Shown here piece by piece: positions 31,201 through 41,060 of a DNA stretch of 64,000 bases. The notes under the pieces were generated by a model. The model was not told where the DNA came from and did no database searches. It saw nothing but the letters and a program-made list of their open reading frames with translations. The DNA lies in NCBI GenBank assembly GCA_916048095.2, contig OU696576.1:3999548-4063547 (forward strand). The letters run 5' to 3'. Origin of the DNA: Sacculina carcini. Lineage: Eukaryota > Arthropoda > Thecostraca > Sacculinidae. Within the stretch, counting starts at the first letter, position 1. Each line of letters starts with the position of its first letter. The position numbers and the translations under genes were made by a program.

Positions 31201-32340
31201 AATTAATTAATTTTAGTCGCCCGGTGTCCAAGTGTAATTTTGGATGTATTTGAGAATTTTGCCAATTTTACACGTTTTTTGTATCATTTGTGGGTATGAA
31301 TTATAGCTTATCTTGTAGAACAAAAAATTATCTACACAGTTGTATATTCCTGTGTAATCGCAAGTGCGCATAATAGCTGTCAAATTGGCAACATGACATT
31401 TTGACTTTACACCGCCGTGACTTCCTTTAGGTTCACTTTGGAAAATTAACAATTATACCGTATTGTAGAAAACAAAATTTTTAGCACGATGGTATAATTT
31501 ATTTTAATGTGTGACAAATAGTTACTGAGAAATAGTAGAAAAATTAATTAATTTTAATCACCCGGTGTTCAAGTGAAATTTTGGATCTATTTGAGAATTT
31601 TGCCAATTTACACGTTTTTTGTATCATTTGTGGGTATAAATTATAACTTTTATTGTAGAACACAAAATTATCTACACAATAGTATAATTTTTATAGCTGT
31701 ACCATTGCTGGTTTATGAGGACTAGATAGCGGAATATTGACCAAAATATTCACGTTTTTGTGTGCTAATTTTGCCTTTTTGACTTTGTCATTTACACTTC
31801 ACACCGCCGTAACTTTTTTTTAATACACTTTGTAAAATTAAAAATTATATTGTGTTGTAGAAAAGAAAATTCCCAGCATGATGGTATTATTTATTTAGAT
31901 GTGTGATAATTATTTTTTGAGAAAAAGAGAAAAAAGTATAGAAAATTTGACGCGTGGAGTTTAAATAAAAGTTTGAATGTAGATTGCATTTTTTTCCATT
32001 TTACATGTTTTATATTCAATTTTTGGGTATAAATTATAGTTCGTTGAGTAGAAGATACAATTTTATACACAGTGGTATAATTCGTATAGTTGTATCATTG
32101 CTGGTTTAGGAGGAGTAGTCTTCAGAAAATCGACCAAAATTTTCGCATTTTTTAGGGTTCATTTTGTCTTTTCACCGCTATAACTTTTTTTGGTTTCATT
32201 TTAAAAATTAAAAATTTAGTGTTAAGTGTAGACAAGAAAATTTCCAACGTGATGGTACAAATTTTTAGCGAGTACGCCAAGTGATGGCCGAGTAGCAGCT
32301 GATAGAAAATGGACCAAGGAGAGTGGGACAGACAGACAGA
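28288..32340 (+). repeat. AT-rich repeat unit B of a ~4.1 kb tandem duplication
   Basis: Second copy, roughly 95% or more similar by eye, with the same order of internal landmarks (for example GATGAAATCTTTTCATCAGA near 25023 and 29131). The region after 31300 also serves as the left arm of the inverted repeat centred at 32.36 kb. Small indels distinguish the copies. Confidence 0.85.
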
Positions 32341-33425
32341 CACACACACACACACATACACACACGTGTGTCACGTCTGTCTGTCTGTCCCACTCTCCTT
32401 GGTCCATTTTCTATCAGCTGCTACTCGGCCATCACTTGGCCTATTCGCTAAAAATTTGTACCATCACGTTGGAAATTTTCTTGTCTACACTTAACACTAA
32501 ATTTTTAATTTTTAAAATGAAACCAAAAAAAGTTATAGCGGTGAAAAGACAAAATGAACCCTGAAAAATGCGAAAATTTTGGTCAATTTCCTGAAGACTA
32601 CTCCTATTAAACCAGCAATGGTACAACCATAAAAATTATACCACTGTGTAGAAAATTTTCTGTTCTACTCAACGAATTATAATTTATACCGAAAAATTAA
32701 ATCTAAAACATGTAACATGGAAAAAAATTCAATCTACATTCAAAATTTTATTTAAACTCCATAAGTCCGATTTTCTATACGTTTTTCTCTATTTCTCAAA
32801 AACTAATCATCACACATCACACATCTAAATAAATAATACCATCATGCTGGGAATTTTGTTTGCTACAACACGGTATAATTTTTAATTTTCCAAAGTGTAT
32901 TAAAAAAAGTTACGGCGGTGTGAAGTGTAAATGACAAAGTCAAAAAGGCAAAATTAGCACAAAAAAACGTGAATATTTTGGTCAATATTTCGCTATCTAT
33001 TCCTCATAAACCAGCAATGGGACAGCTATAAAAATTATACTATTGTGTAAATTATTTTGTGTTCTACAAGATAAGCTATAATTTCTACCCACAAATGATA
33101 CAAAAAACGTGTAAAATTGGCAAAATTCTCAAATACATCCAAAATTACGCTTGAACAACGTGCGACTAAAATTAATTCATTTTCCTACTATTTCTCAGTA
33201 ACTATTTGTTACACATTAAAATAAATTATACCATCGTGCTAAAAATCTTGTTTTCTACAATACGGTATAAATTGTAATTTTCCCAAGTGTATCTGAAGGA
33301 AGTTACGGCGGTGTAAAGTCAAAAAGACATATTGCCAATTTGACAGCTATTATGCGCACTTGCGATTTCACAGGAATATACACAGATTAAATTTCACTGA
33401 AGCCCAATCACAATTTACGCACTGG
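31300..33425. repeat. ~1 kb-armed inverted repeat centred near 32.36 kb
   Basis: From the centre, a CAGACACACACA...CACGTGTGTC...CTGTCTGTCTGTCC block (32330-32395), sequence reads outward symmetrically: TGGACCAAGGAGAGTGGGAC against GTCCCACTCTCCTTGGTCCA, and so on to CGCAAGTGCGCATAATAGC near 33350. The right arm is 32375-33425. It repeats the CACCGC-GTAACTT family in reverse. Confidence 0.85.
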
Positions 33426-33429
33426 CGAT

Positions 33430-33765
33430 AATATTATGGAAAAAAATCATTTATATACTGTGATGTGATCGTGTGAAGTGAGAGAGAGAGTGTGTGTGAA
33501 AGAGTGTGTGTGCGTGAACGTGTTAGTGTGTCTATATGTGATCGTGTATGGTTGAATTGTATATTGCGTGCGAGAGTGTGTGAGCGAGTGTGTATAGCTG
33601 TGTGGGTGAGTGTGTGCAGTTGTTTCGGTGTGTATGTATGCGTTTGTCGAGTATGCATGTCCCGCGGCGGCGAGCGATTGACCGGCTCGCCGCTGATTGG
33701 TTGTTGCGGCGGGTGAGGACTGTGCGTGTGTGTGTGTGTGTCTGTGTGCTCCCGTGTGTCACGGT
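33430..33765. repeat. GT-rich imperfect simple repeat
   Basis: GAGAGAGTGTGTGTG, GTGTGAGCGAGTGTG and related runs, with a short GC-rich interval CCGCGGCGGCGAGCG near 33661. No coding evidence. Confidence 0.85.
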
Positions 33766-33814
33766 GTGAGCTTAGAGTCTTGTTCGTGGTGCGATTGTGG
33801 TGTGACGCCTTGTA

Positions 33815-33847
33815 GGCGCGCGTGGGGCAGTGATGCCCACGCGCGCC
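33815..33847. repeat. GC-rich hairpin
   Basis: GGCGCGCGTGGG (33815-33826) pairs perfectly with CCCACGCGCGCC (33836-33847). A related inverted copy with its flanks (CCCACGCACGCCTACAAGAC) lies near 39887-39910. It resembles a terminal hairpin of an unknown element; a transcription terminator is unlikely in this context. Confidence 0.7.
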
Positions 33848-34060
33848 TGTCTGTAATATATTTGAGTTTCTGGTTTCTTTTACATATGCTAAAAAAATTC
33901 ATTATTATTTTGTGTTTACATTTCGAAGTTATTCCTAACCTAAAATCTATGAAAAATATAGAAACGTTTTTGTTCGTTTTTGAAGCATTATTTATAAATT
34001 AGCTCAATTTAATGTTCTTGAATCTTCATCGTCGAAGGAACTCAGATTTTGGCCAGCGAA
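33848..34060. other. spacer, no feature seen
   Basis: AT-rich sequence with no repeat shared elsewhere that I could identify. Confidence 0.35.
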
Positions 34061-34200
34061 AACAATGCACAGCGATTGCGCATGTTGGAGGCAATATACA
34101 ATGTATACTGCCTATAAAATGTATACTATACATCATTCAGCTGAATCCGACGCTAAATATACAGCTCGAAGAAAACAGTGTTCTGCCAACTCACTGAGTC
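34060..34200 (+). pseudogene. degenerate PLE C-terminal fragment
   Basis: It matches the end of the GIY-YIG region: RMLEAIYNV in one frame and NPTLNIQLEENSVLPTH near 34146-34194, corresponding to LLEAIYITTMRP and NVQLEENGVLPTQ of the 2.3 kb copy. A short TATACTGCC duplication breaks it. About 140 bp remain. Confidence 0.7.
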
Positions 34201-35220
34201 GCCCCACGTGGGAACGAAACAACGCGACCCTGCGAAACTCGACACCTTCCAGACATTCGCACCATTGTTGCCAGGTGTTTCAAGCAATATAAGACCAGAC
34301 CGCCGACGAAAAAGGGCCAACCTTAAAGCACAGCAAGGTTAAAGTTTCCAAAACACCAAACAGAGGCGTCAATTACATTGTGAGACATAGGAAAGGTATT
34401 ATTTCACCAAAATCTTTGGTTCCAGTAGGTACGTTTCAGAGAGAAGAAAGATTTCATGAAAATATGCTTACAACAGCATCTTACAGCACATATAATGTTG
34501 TTCTCAAATTTCAAACATGTTTAGCGGATTATGGATATTTCCAGCACGCTGAGGTCAAATATTAATCTAGTTGTTTCATTCCCTCTACTATTTTTGCAAT
34601 TTAATTTTTCGTAGTAGTGTGAAAATACACTCAAAACGCACATTTGGTTCTTTATCCGTTCATAATCTTCTCCTCAAATATCTCACAAACTAGAGACAAT
34701 ATAGCAAGCTATTAACAGATTATATTTAAGCTACATTAACACTAACATTACTACTACATTAGATAAAATCTTACTTTTTCCAGAAATGTGTTGAGACCTA
34801 TGTTATTGAACAATAATAAAAACACATACTAGTTATTCTACACTGCTGAAGCGAACATCGTATGATTGACCCTTGTAAAATTGGGTGATGGACCCACTCC
34901 TTTGTTGAACGAATATCATGGTTGAATCCTTAAGACCGCTCCAGTACACTGCAATGGAAAACAATTAGCGTTTATAAACATGATAAAACGAACGCATGCA
35001 AAAATCAATGAATGTATAATACATTGTTTAAAGTGATACTGTACACAACAATGATTAATGAGCTGCATGGAAGTTTGCATGCAAATTTTCATCCATGGCC
35101 TGACTACCTTGTTCAACCAGATCCCTGGGGAATGTCGTTGAGTCGGATGCGCATTCACGATATTCCTTTTTAATTTATTCAAATATCAAAACTAATTTAC
35201 AATAAAAACAGCAAATCGCT
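34201..35220. other. spacer with no assigned feature
   Basis: About 1 kb of mixed DNA. Several short open stretches on both strands lack recognisable motifs. Confidence 0.4.
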
Positions 35221-35221
35221 G

Positions 35222-35335
35222 GTAGACAGCAATAATCGGCAATAATACAAACAGCAATAATCGGCCCGCAATTGCTGATCAGTACAGCAATTGCGTAATT
35301 ATTGACAAAACAGCAATAATCGCTTTCGATGAAAA
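35222..35335. repeat. cluster of CAGCAATAATCG motifs
   Basis: CAGCAATAATCG or close variants occur about five times in 110 bp, one pair facing each other around GCAATTGCTGATCAGTACAGCA. It is followed at 35343-35366 by a 10-bp hairpin (AAAGGCCAAA/TTTGGCCTTT). Confidence 0.6.
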
Positions 35336-35549
35336 AAGAAAAAAAGGCCAAAGTATGTTTGGCCTTTACAGATAATTAAACGAGACCAATGTCTTTCGAA
35401 AAAGGCCAAACCTGGTCTGATTCGCACCCCTGATTCGCACCAAGGAGTGACAACTGGTTGCTGACATAAATAGTCAGTGAATTATTGTTTGAATGCTGTA
35501 GTGATTGTGTGTTGTTATTTGCGTTGTTATTGTGTTCTCATGTGATATG

Positions 35550-35587
35550 TGTCTGATGATGGAGTCTGGTAACTCCGAAACGTTACG
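35550..35587 (+). ncRNA. hammerhead ribozyme-like motif (PLE type), copy 3
   Basis: Canonical core CTGATGA is at 35553-35559. Stem II GGAGT (35561-35565) pairs with ACTCC (35572-35576), loop CTGGTA. GAA is at 35577-35579, stem III palindrome ACGT at 35580-35583, T 35584 before the predicted cut. Stem I is TGT/ACG with one wobble. The ATG at 35559-35561 again overlaps the core. Confidence 0.72.
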
Positions 35588-35666
35588 TAATATAGGAAAG
35601 TTGTAGAGTTGTCTGAATAGAAGCGATAAGAAATTGGTTAGAGGCATGGAATCGACCAATATATAA

Positions 35667-35668
<2 letters not shown>
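35559..35668 (+). pseudogene. PLE N-terminal fragment, copy 5
   Basis: It starts MESGNSETLR from the ATG inside the ribozyme, then a TAG after about 15 codons. The remaining nucleotides still align with the 23.5 kb fragment (CTGAATAGAAGCGATAAG against CTGAACAGACTTGACAAA). It ends in (TA)n. Confidence 0.6.

Positions 35669-35709
<41 letters not shown>
35669..35709. repeat. (TA)n between head-to-head PLE fragments
   Basis: About 40 bp of TA. The plus-strand PLE fragment ends on its left side and a minus-strand PLE fragment ends on its right side. Confidence 0.95.
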
Positions 35710-35711
<2 letters not shown>

Positions 35712-37140
35712 CTTATATGTGCAATATATGTATATATATTCTCGTTCAGACAAATGAGATTAAAGTGGACTACTGCCTTGCAGTTTTCAATCTTCGTCGA
35801 CGTCTCGATCGCTCGTGTGAGCTTTTGATGGTCGCTACTGATCTTCAGGAATGACAAGGGCTGTCAAAAGAGTAAGCTAAAAATCTGAAAATGTAACTAT
35901 ATTTTTGAGAAAAGGTAACCTCAAAATGTATCTAAGCATACCATATGCTGTCTCAAAAAAACTCAATTTCTTTTTGCAGTTCTGCAAGGAAAAATACCCC
36001 ATTCCCTACTATGCTGTTTTTCACCTCTTCGCTTTGGTGCCACTTCTACTAGAAATGACCAAAAATGACTTAAGATCGAAAAATAGAGCCTTACCTCAGA
36101 AAACTAAATAAAAATTGGAAGTTAACGCTAAGATAAAACAGCATTCCTTGCTAATGCAATGCTCACGAAAATGTATATATATTACTCCAGTGAAACTTTA
36201 TGAGTCACCTCCATCAAGTAAACGCGTGCTTGTATCTCATTGCGCAATGTATGCACTGTTATGTATGTTTGTGTGAGCGTAAACAATGCATGTGTGAATG
36301 CCCCCCGTCCTCATGTAAGCACCCTGTACTCACAGTCTTATAAGGGCACTGTTTCGTCGCTTGAACTCAAACGTGGGAAAGCGGCGCTATCTCACGCCCT
36401 GAAAATCACGTGCTACTTACTGTTCAATTAAATATATATTGACAAGGGTTACTGTGCAATGTAGGGTACAGAAAGCTCAAACATGGTACTATCCCACGCT
36501 CCAAATATCTCATGATATCCTCTGGTTCGTGTGCATTACCTAAAATGGATTCACAATATAATGAGTACCCTAAAACATGTAAAATAGTCAGTAGCACAGA
36601 GAGTGAAGTGAAAAACAAGTACTGAATTTTAACAGCCAAAATTGTGATATTTATTTATATTCAGACTTGATTTTCTACCTCTTTCCAATTATATCCTGAT
36701 AAATACAGTTTTGTATCGATTATCTGCAAACAGTCACTAAGCCCCGTAATCAAGTGACCTAATCACAAAAAAATAACAAGAAATGACCTAACCACGGAAA
36801 AGTAACCCAAAAGCAAAAAAGGTAACCTAACGATGAAAAATTAACTTTTGGTAGCCTCAAAACATATTAAACAATTATCGTACACAACTTTTTATTGATT
36901 TAAATAGCTTATAAAAAGTGACCTTCAGGTGAAAAAGTACCTTTATTGACATTTGACAGCCCTATAAACCACCAATGCCCAATGTTTCGGGGAAACCGGT
37001 CTCCATCTTGAGGCAATATGGTCAACTAAATGCCGTTTGTTTGTTGTTGTCTGTGCGCTTGTATAGAACAACACTTGTATAAGCCAATTTAACACCTCGT
37101 GTATGTGCGCAGTGTACTAATTCACACCTCTGTTCCATAG
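35710..37140 (-). pseudogene. PLE fragment on the minus strand, split by a DNA element
   Basis: Reading right to left, 37140-36964 matches the linker upstream of the 2.3 kb hammerhead (CATACACGAGGTGTTAAAT and AACGGCATTTAGTTGACCA). A mutated hammerhead follows (CTCAAGATGG...CCCCGAAACATT). After the 1.1 kb insertion, 35856-35710 continues the N-terminal fragment (ATCAAAAGCTC, GAGCGATCGAGACG, FNLICLNENI). So one minus-strand PLE piece is interrupted by the element at 35857-36963. Confidence 0.75.
35857..36963. mobile_element. 1.1 kb TIR element (AGGGCTGTCAAA termini)
   Basis: Perfect 12-bp inverted ends AGGGCTGTCAAA (35857-35868) and TTTGACAGCCCT (36952-36963). The inside contains many GTAACCTAA/ATGACCTAA repeats toward the right end. 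A related copy ends in GGCAGCCCT near 43556. No transposase domain is recognisable, so it is non-autonomous. A target duplication is not evident. It is inserted in a PLE fragment. Confidence 0.75.
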
Positions 37141-37330
37141 CTCACTTTATGTTCACATTTGTTATATTTCACTTGTCTGAAGATTGGGATAGGTTTCTTC
37201 GAAATGTTACGCATTTATATATTTAGCAAGCTCATCAGCGAACATCAAAAAGTCGCACGAGCGATCGAGACTACGAAGAAAACTGCAAGTCGGCAACAAA
37301 AAAACGAGTGCAGGAGACGTATGAAATAAA
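37141..37330 (+). pseudogene. PLE N-terminal fragment, copy 6, degenerate
   Basis: CTGAAGA at 37177-37183 and CGAAATGTTACG near 37200 mark a decayed hammerhead with a poor stem II. Then AAGCTCATCAGCGAACATCA and CGCACGAGCGATCGAGAC match the N-terminal coding fragment. It ends shortly before the candidate exon at 37352. Confidence 0.65.
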
Positions 37331-37351
37331 CGAGGAGTAAGTGTGGCCAAC

Positions 37352-37740
37352 CTGAACAGCCCTTGGTACTGCTGCTTCTTGGTCGTGGATACGAGTTTGT
37401 TGTTTCAACGCACGGCGAGGCTCTGGCGGTGGTCGCCGCCGGTCGATTCAGTGCGTCCGTGTCCGGCTGACATCGACCAGCAGCGACGGGCGTGGACGAG
37501 CACTGCAACAATGAGGCGTGATCAGGTGACGGAACCGAGGTGCGAGGTTGAGTCGCCGTGACGCAGTCGCCGAACGATGTGGGAGTCGAGGCGCGATGTA
37601 TACGACTTCTGGCGCACGGCATTACAGTTGGAGTGGACGACCTCAGCGTCCGACTGGGTTCCGGAGAGCCGTTGCCCAGAGAAGCGTGCGACGGACGCCG
37701 GCTTTCAATCACTCGTCGCCATTGGGAGTACGATGATTGT
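37352..37740 (-). CDS. candidate upstream NAV-like exon
   Basis: 389 bp of GC-rich minus-strand sequence. The candidate acceptor is TTTGACGTAG|A at 37741 and the candidate donor TTCAG|GTTGG at 37351. The frame reads QSSYSQWRRVIESRRPSHAS, then LGNGSPEPSRTLRSSTPT and a Ser/Thr/Pro/Arg-rich region. It ends in phase 1, matching the 2-nt start at 15431. Ser/Pro-rich low-complexity sequence is expected in NAV proteins upstream of the coiled coil. I do not recognise a specific NAV motif here, so the link rests on orientation, phase and composition. Confidence 0.5.
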
Positions 37741-37744
37741 CTAC

Positions 37745-38035
37745 GTCAAAGAGACAACATAATGACTCATTGACGCGGAGGAGCTATTCAAAGGTTCATC
37801 AATTGTCAGATGCCGCCAGATCACATCGTCGGCTACAAGCAATAGCTATTATTCATCAATCGGAAAACAACCGCCAGATGTGATATATCCGAGAGTGCTC
37901 TCGCACGTTTCAACGCATGCATCGAACCACACGGATAATTCGCGTGCTGTGCCATCCAAATGATATTCGCATGTCAATTGTCGGCTAACTGATGAGCTGA
38001 TGATTATTAGACCATGACAACTCGCTGTAACATTG
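37745..38035. other. spacer, no feature seen
   Basis: Moderate GC. No conserved motif recognised. It could be intron of the NAV-like gene. Confidence 0.35.
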
Positions 38036-38230
38036 TCAACACACTCACACACATACACTTCCATACACACGCACACATGAACACAATGACATGATCGTGT
38101 CCAAGGGAATATGTAGCTTTACCATACAAGGCGAGATAGACAGTTCACGCCGTTCCAACGTGAACGTGTGTGCGTATGTACGTGTGTGTGTACGTCTGTG
38201 TGTGTGTATGTGTATTCAAATTGCACAGTT
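38036..38230. repeat. CA/GT-rich simple repeats
   Basis: A CA-rich run at 38038-38085 and a GT-rich run at 38160-38215, roughly inverted with respect to each other. Confidence 0.8.
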
Positions 38231-38840
38231 CACCGTAGGAGTAAAATTGTATTTCATGTATTCACTCGAGCTGGAATACACACATGCCCTATGCCAATAC
38301 GTACACAGACACACGCATAAATCACTTTAAGCACGGCATGCGTATGAAGTCACAACAGCACACACGGACACAAACAAGCCGTATAGTGGTGTTTTCTCAC
38401 AGTAAGAAACAAGGTACTTGAAATAAGTGTATAGAAGTGAGGCGTCTGGACCAAATACAATAAAAACACTGAATTAATGTATTAGTTGCACTAAGAAAAG
38501 CGTTTAAAATCATAAGTGGTATGCGTACAAGACAAAAATAATATATGTACAATAAGCCAACACATCAGATCTTCGACGTAATTAAAAAATGAAAATTATA
38601 ACAATCACAAATTGTTTAAACAAAAAGAAATTAAGTGTGGAAAACAGCAATATACCAATATAAAACCGCTAATTTTGATTGTATCGAAAGCTGACTAAAG
38701 AAAGCGCACGAAAACGCCCACATTCCTAACATGCAGAGAAATCACTGGCAGAGAAATCAAAATGGTGAAAGAAAGAGCATGGGGAATATTTCCCTCTTCC
38801 TCTGCCTTTATTCGACAGATTCGCCTGTGGTTTTGTGATT
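38231..38840. other. spacer, no feature seen
   Basis: AT-rich DNA without recognised family. Confidence 0.4.
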
Positions 38841-39180
38841 GACACGTATGTGAAGGTATGTGTGGAGGTGTATGTGTTGGTGCGAATGTGTGTGTGTGTG
38901 TGTATATATGTGTGCGTATGTGTCTGCGTATGTGTATGTGTGTGCGTGTGTGTCTGTGTGCGCAAGCGTGTGAGGATGTGGTTTCCTCCCCAAATGTGAG
39001 ACCGGGTATTACAGTTGAAATGTATCATATCACAGACACACACGCATATACACATACACAGATAGAGCGAAACACGCACCCACATACACACGTGTGCGTG
39101 TCTGTGTTTCGCATCTTGACACGAGGTCATGTTGTATAACACATACATGTGTCTGTGTGCGTCTATACTAATACATATAC
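38841..39180. repeat. inverted GT- and CA-rich simple repeats
   Basis: GT-rich run 38846-38975, then a CA-rich run 39025-39095 and CACGTGTGCGTGTCTGTG. Short mirror-image blocks make a loose foldback. Confidence 0.8.
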
Positions 39181-39308
39181 ACTGTCATATAGCACACTCC
39201 ACAGTGAAAGTGTGCAACTTTCAAAGACAAAACAATTCCAAAACGCATCCAGAAAACCGAAGCAGAAATATTTCCAGTGACGAGAATTGTCAAAAATATA
39301 CTGGTTAT

Positions 39309-39613
39309 AATGAATAATAAATTGTTATTATTGGATAATAAATTGTTAATATTGAATAATAAATTGTTAATATTGAATAATAAATTGTTATTATTGGATA
39401 ATAAATTGTTAATATTGAATAATAAATTGTTAATATTGAATAATAAATTGTTAATATTGAATAATAAATTGTTAATATTGAATAATAAATTGTTAATATT
39501 GAATAATAAATTGTTAATATTGATTAATAAATTGTTAATATTGATTAAAAATTGTTAATATTGAATAATAAATTGTCAATATTGAATAATAAATTTTTAA
39601 TATTGAATAATAA
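39309..39613 (+). repeat. 21-bp AT-rich minisatellite, ~14.5 units
   Basis: The unit AATAATAAATTGTTAATATTG is repeated with minor variants (TTATTATTGGA). Because 21 is a multiple of 3, it yields a repetitive open frame (NKLLILN). That is a composition artefact with no flanking coding context. Confidence 0.92.
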
Positions 39614-40095
39614 ATATAAATGATATATTAAGCAATTCAATAAGCATGATTTGTTGGAGTCAGCAACTCGCTCTGTTCAGCTTGTACTTGAGTTTCTCAA
39701 TTTCACGAACAACACTTTTTACAATAGTTCAGTAGACACATTTTAACGAAGTTTACTATTCGAAACGTATTTCTGATAACATTAACTAAACAGAAATTGC
39801 ATAAAAGTTCACAATTCTAGAATACAATATTGTAAAAGAAAGAGAAAAATTAAACTGAATTTAGACAGGCGGGGGTCTAACTATCCCACGCACGCCTACA
39901 AGACGTCACTCCACCACCGGCGCTCAAACACGACTCCTTGCTAGAGATACGACCTAAAAAACGTTGTTTTTTTTAAAACGTTTTTTTGGACAAAAAAACC
40001 TCGACCAAAAAAAACACGTTTATTGGGTTAATTTTAAGAGTCATGCAAATAATTCAAGTTATGGAAATTATATATTTGGGATGTTAAATAAATTA
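39614..40095. other. spacer with an inverted partner of the 33.8 kb hairpin
   Basis: Around 39870-39950, TATCCCACGCACGCCTACAAG and CGTCACTCCACCACCGGCG resemble the reverse complement of 33775-33850. The rest shows no named feature. Confidence 0.5.
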
Positions 40096-41060
40096 TCCAA
40101 TTCGGCCCGAAGGGCCGAATTGATGGTAATTTTTTGCACTGCACTGATTGCAAATTGTCTAAATGTCTGTTTGTACCCTATCTCCTCCTAAAGCACTGAC
40201 CGATTTTGATGAAACTTGGTCCCTAGAGGGTTAAATGAATGCAAGAAGGTCATAGGCTGGGTTTTGTTGACCTCTGATGTCATTTTCAAGGTCATTGAGA
40301 ACATTTGTGTATGTTTACCCTATCTCCTCCTAAACCACTGGACCGATTTTGATGAAACTTGGTCCCATGGGTAAAATGGTTGCAAGAAGGTTATAGGCTA
40401 GGTTTTGTTGACCTCCGAGGTCATTTTCAAGGTCATTGAAATCATTTGTGTCTGTTTACCCCATCTCCTCCTAAACCACTGGACCGATTTTGATGAAACT
40501 TGGTCCCTAAGAGGGGTAAAATGGATGCAATAAGGTCATAGGCTGAATTTTTTTTCACCTCTGAGGTCATTTTCAAGGTCATTGAGGTCATTTGTGTCTG
40601 TTTACCCTATCTCCTCCTAAACCACCGGACCGATTTTGATGAAACTTGGTCCCTAGGGGTAAAATGGATGCAATAAGGTCATAGGCTAGATTTTGTTGAC
40701 CTCCGAGGTCATTTTCAAGGTCATTGAGATCATTTGTGTCTGTTTGAGGACATTTTTTGTTTGTTTGTCGATGGATTTTTCGTCGTTCCCGTTTTCCGCC
40801 AAACGCTGCCGCCGTCGATTTTTGTTTTGTCGGCGGCAGATGGCATCTCGAATTCACAACAATCTTCAAAAGAAATCTTCGAAGAAGGAAGAACCAAAAG
40901 AAAATATAAAGAGACAGTCATTTCCCCCCGCCGGCCTCAACCCGCGGATTCGGCCTCATCCCGCGGATGTAATCTGTCCATAATGTGTAGTTAGTTTAGG
41001 ATATCAAGGCCGAATTGGGGGTATGCAGCTTTGGATCTGGTTTGAGGCCAGACAAAGCTG
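40096..41060. repeat. repeat element with palindromic GGCCGAATT ends
   Basis: The left boundary has a palindrome starting AATTCGGCCC and ending GGGCCGAATT (40099-40121). Near the right boundary AAGGCCGAATTGGGGG recurs (41008). Between them are four tandem units and a moderately GC-rich segment (40770-40980). I do not know the family. Confidence 0.55.
40174..40745 (+). repeat. four tandem copies of a ~142-bp unit
   Basis: Units start with TACCCTATCTCCTCCTAAA near 40174, 40316, 40458 and 40603. Each contains CCGATTTTGATGAAACTTGG and CATTTTCAAGGTCATTGAG. Variation between units is roughly 10%. No stop-free frame spans them. Confidence 0.9.

Noticed and set aside
33815..33847. Rho-independent terminator
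   Set aside because: A GC hairpin without a T-run in a eukaryotic context; an element end is more plausible.
39277..39558. 93-codon frame with NKLLILN repeats
   Set aside because: The 21-bp AT minisatellite is a multiple of three, so the frame stays open by arithmetic; no start context or homologous fold is suggested.
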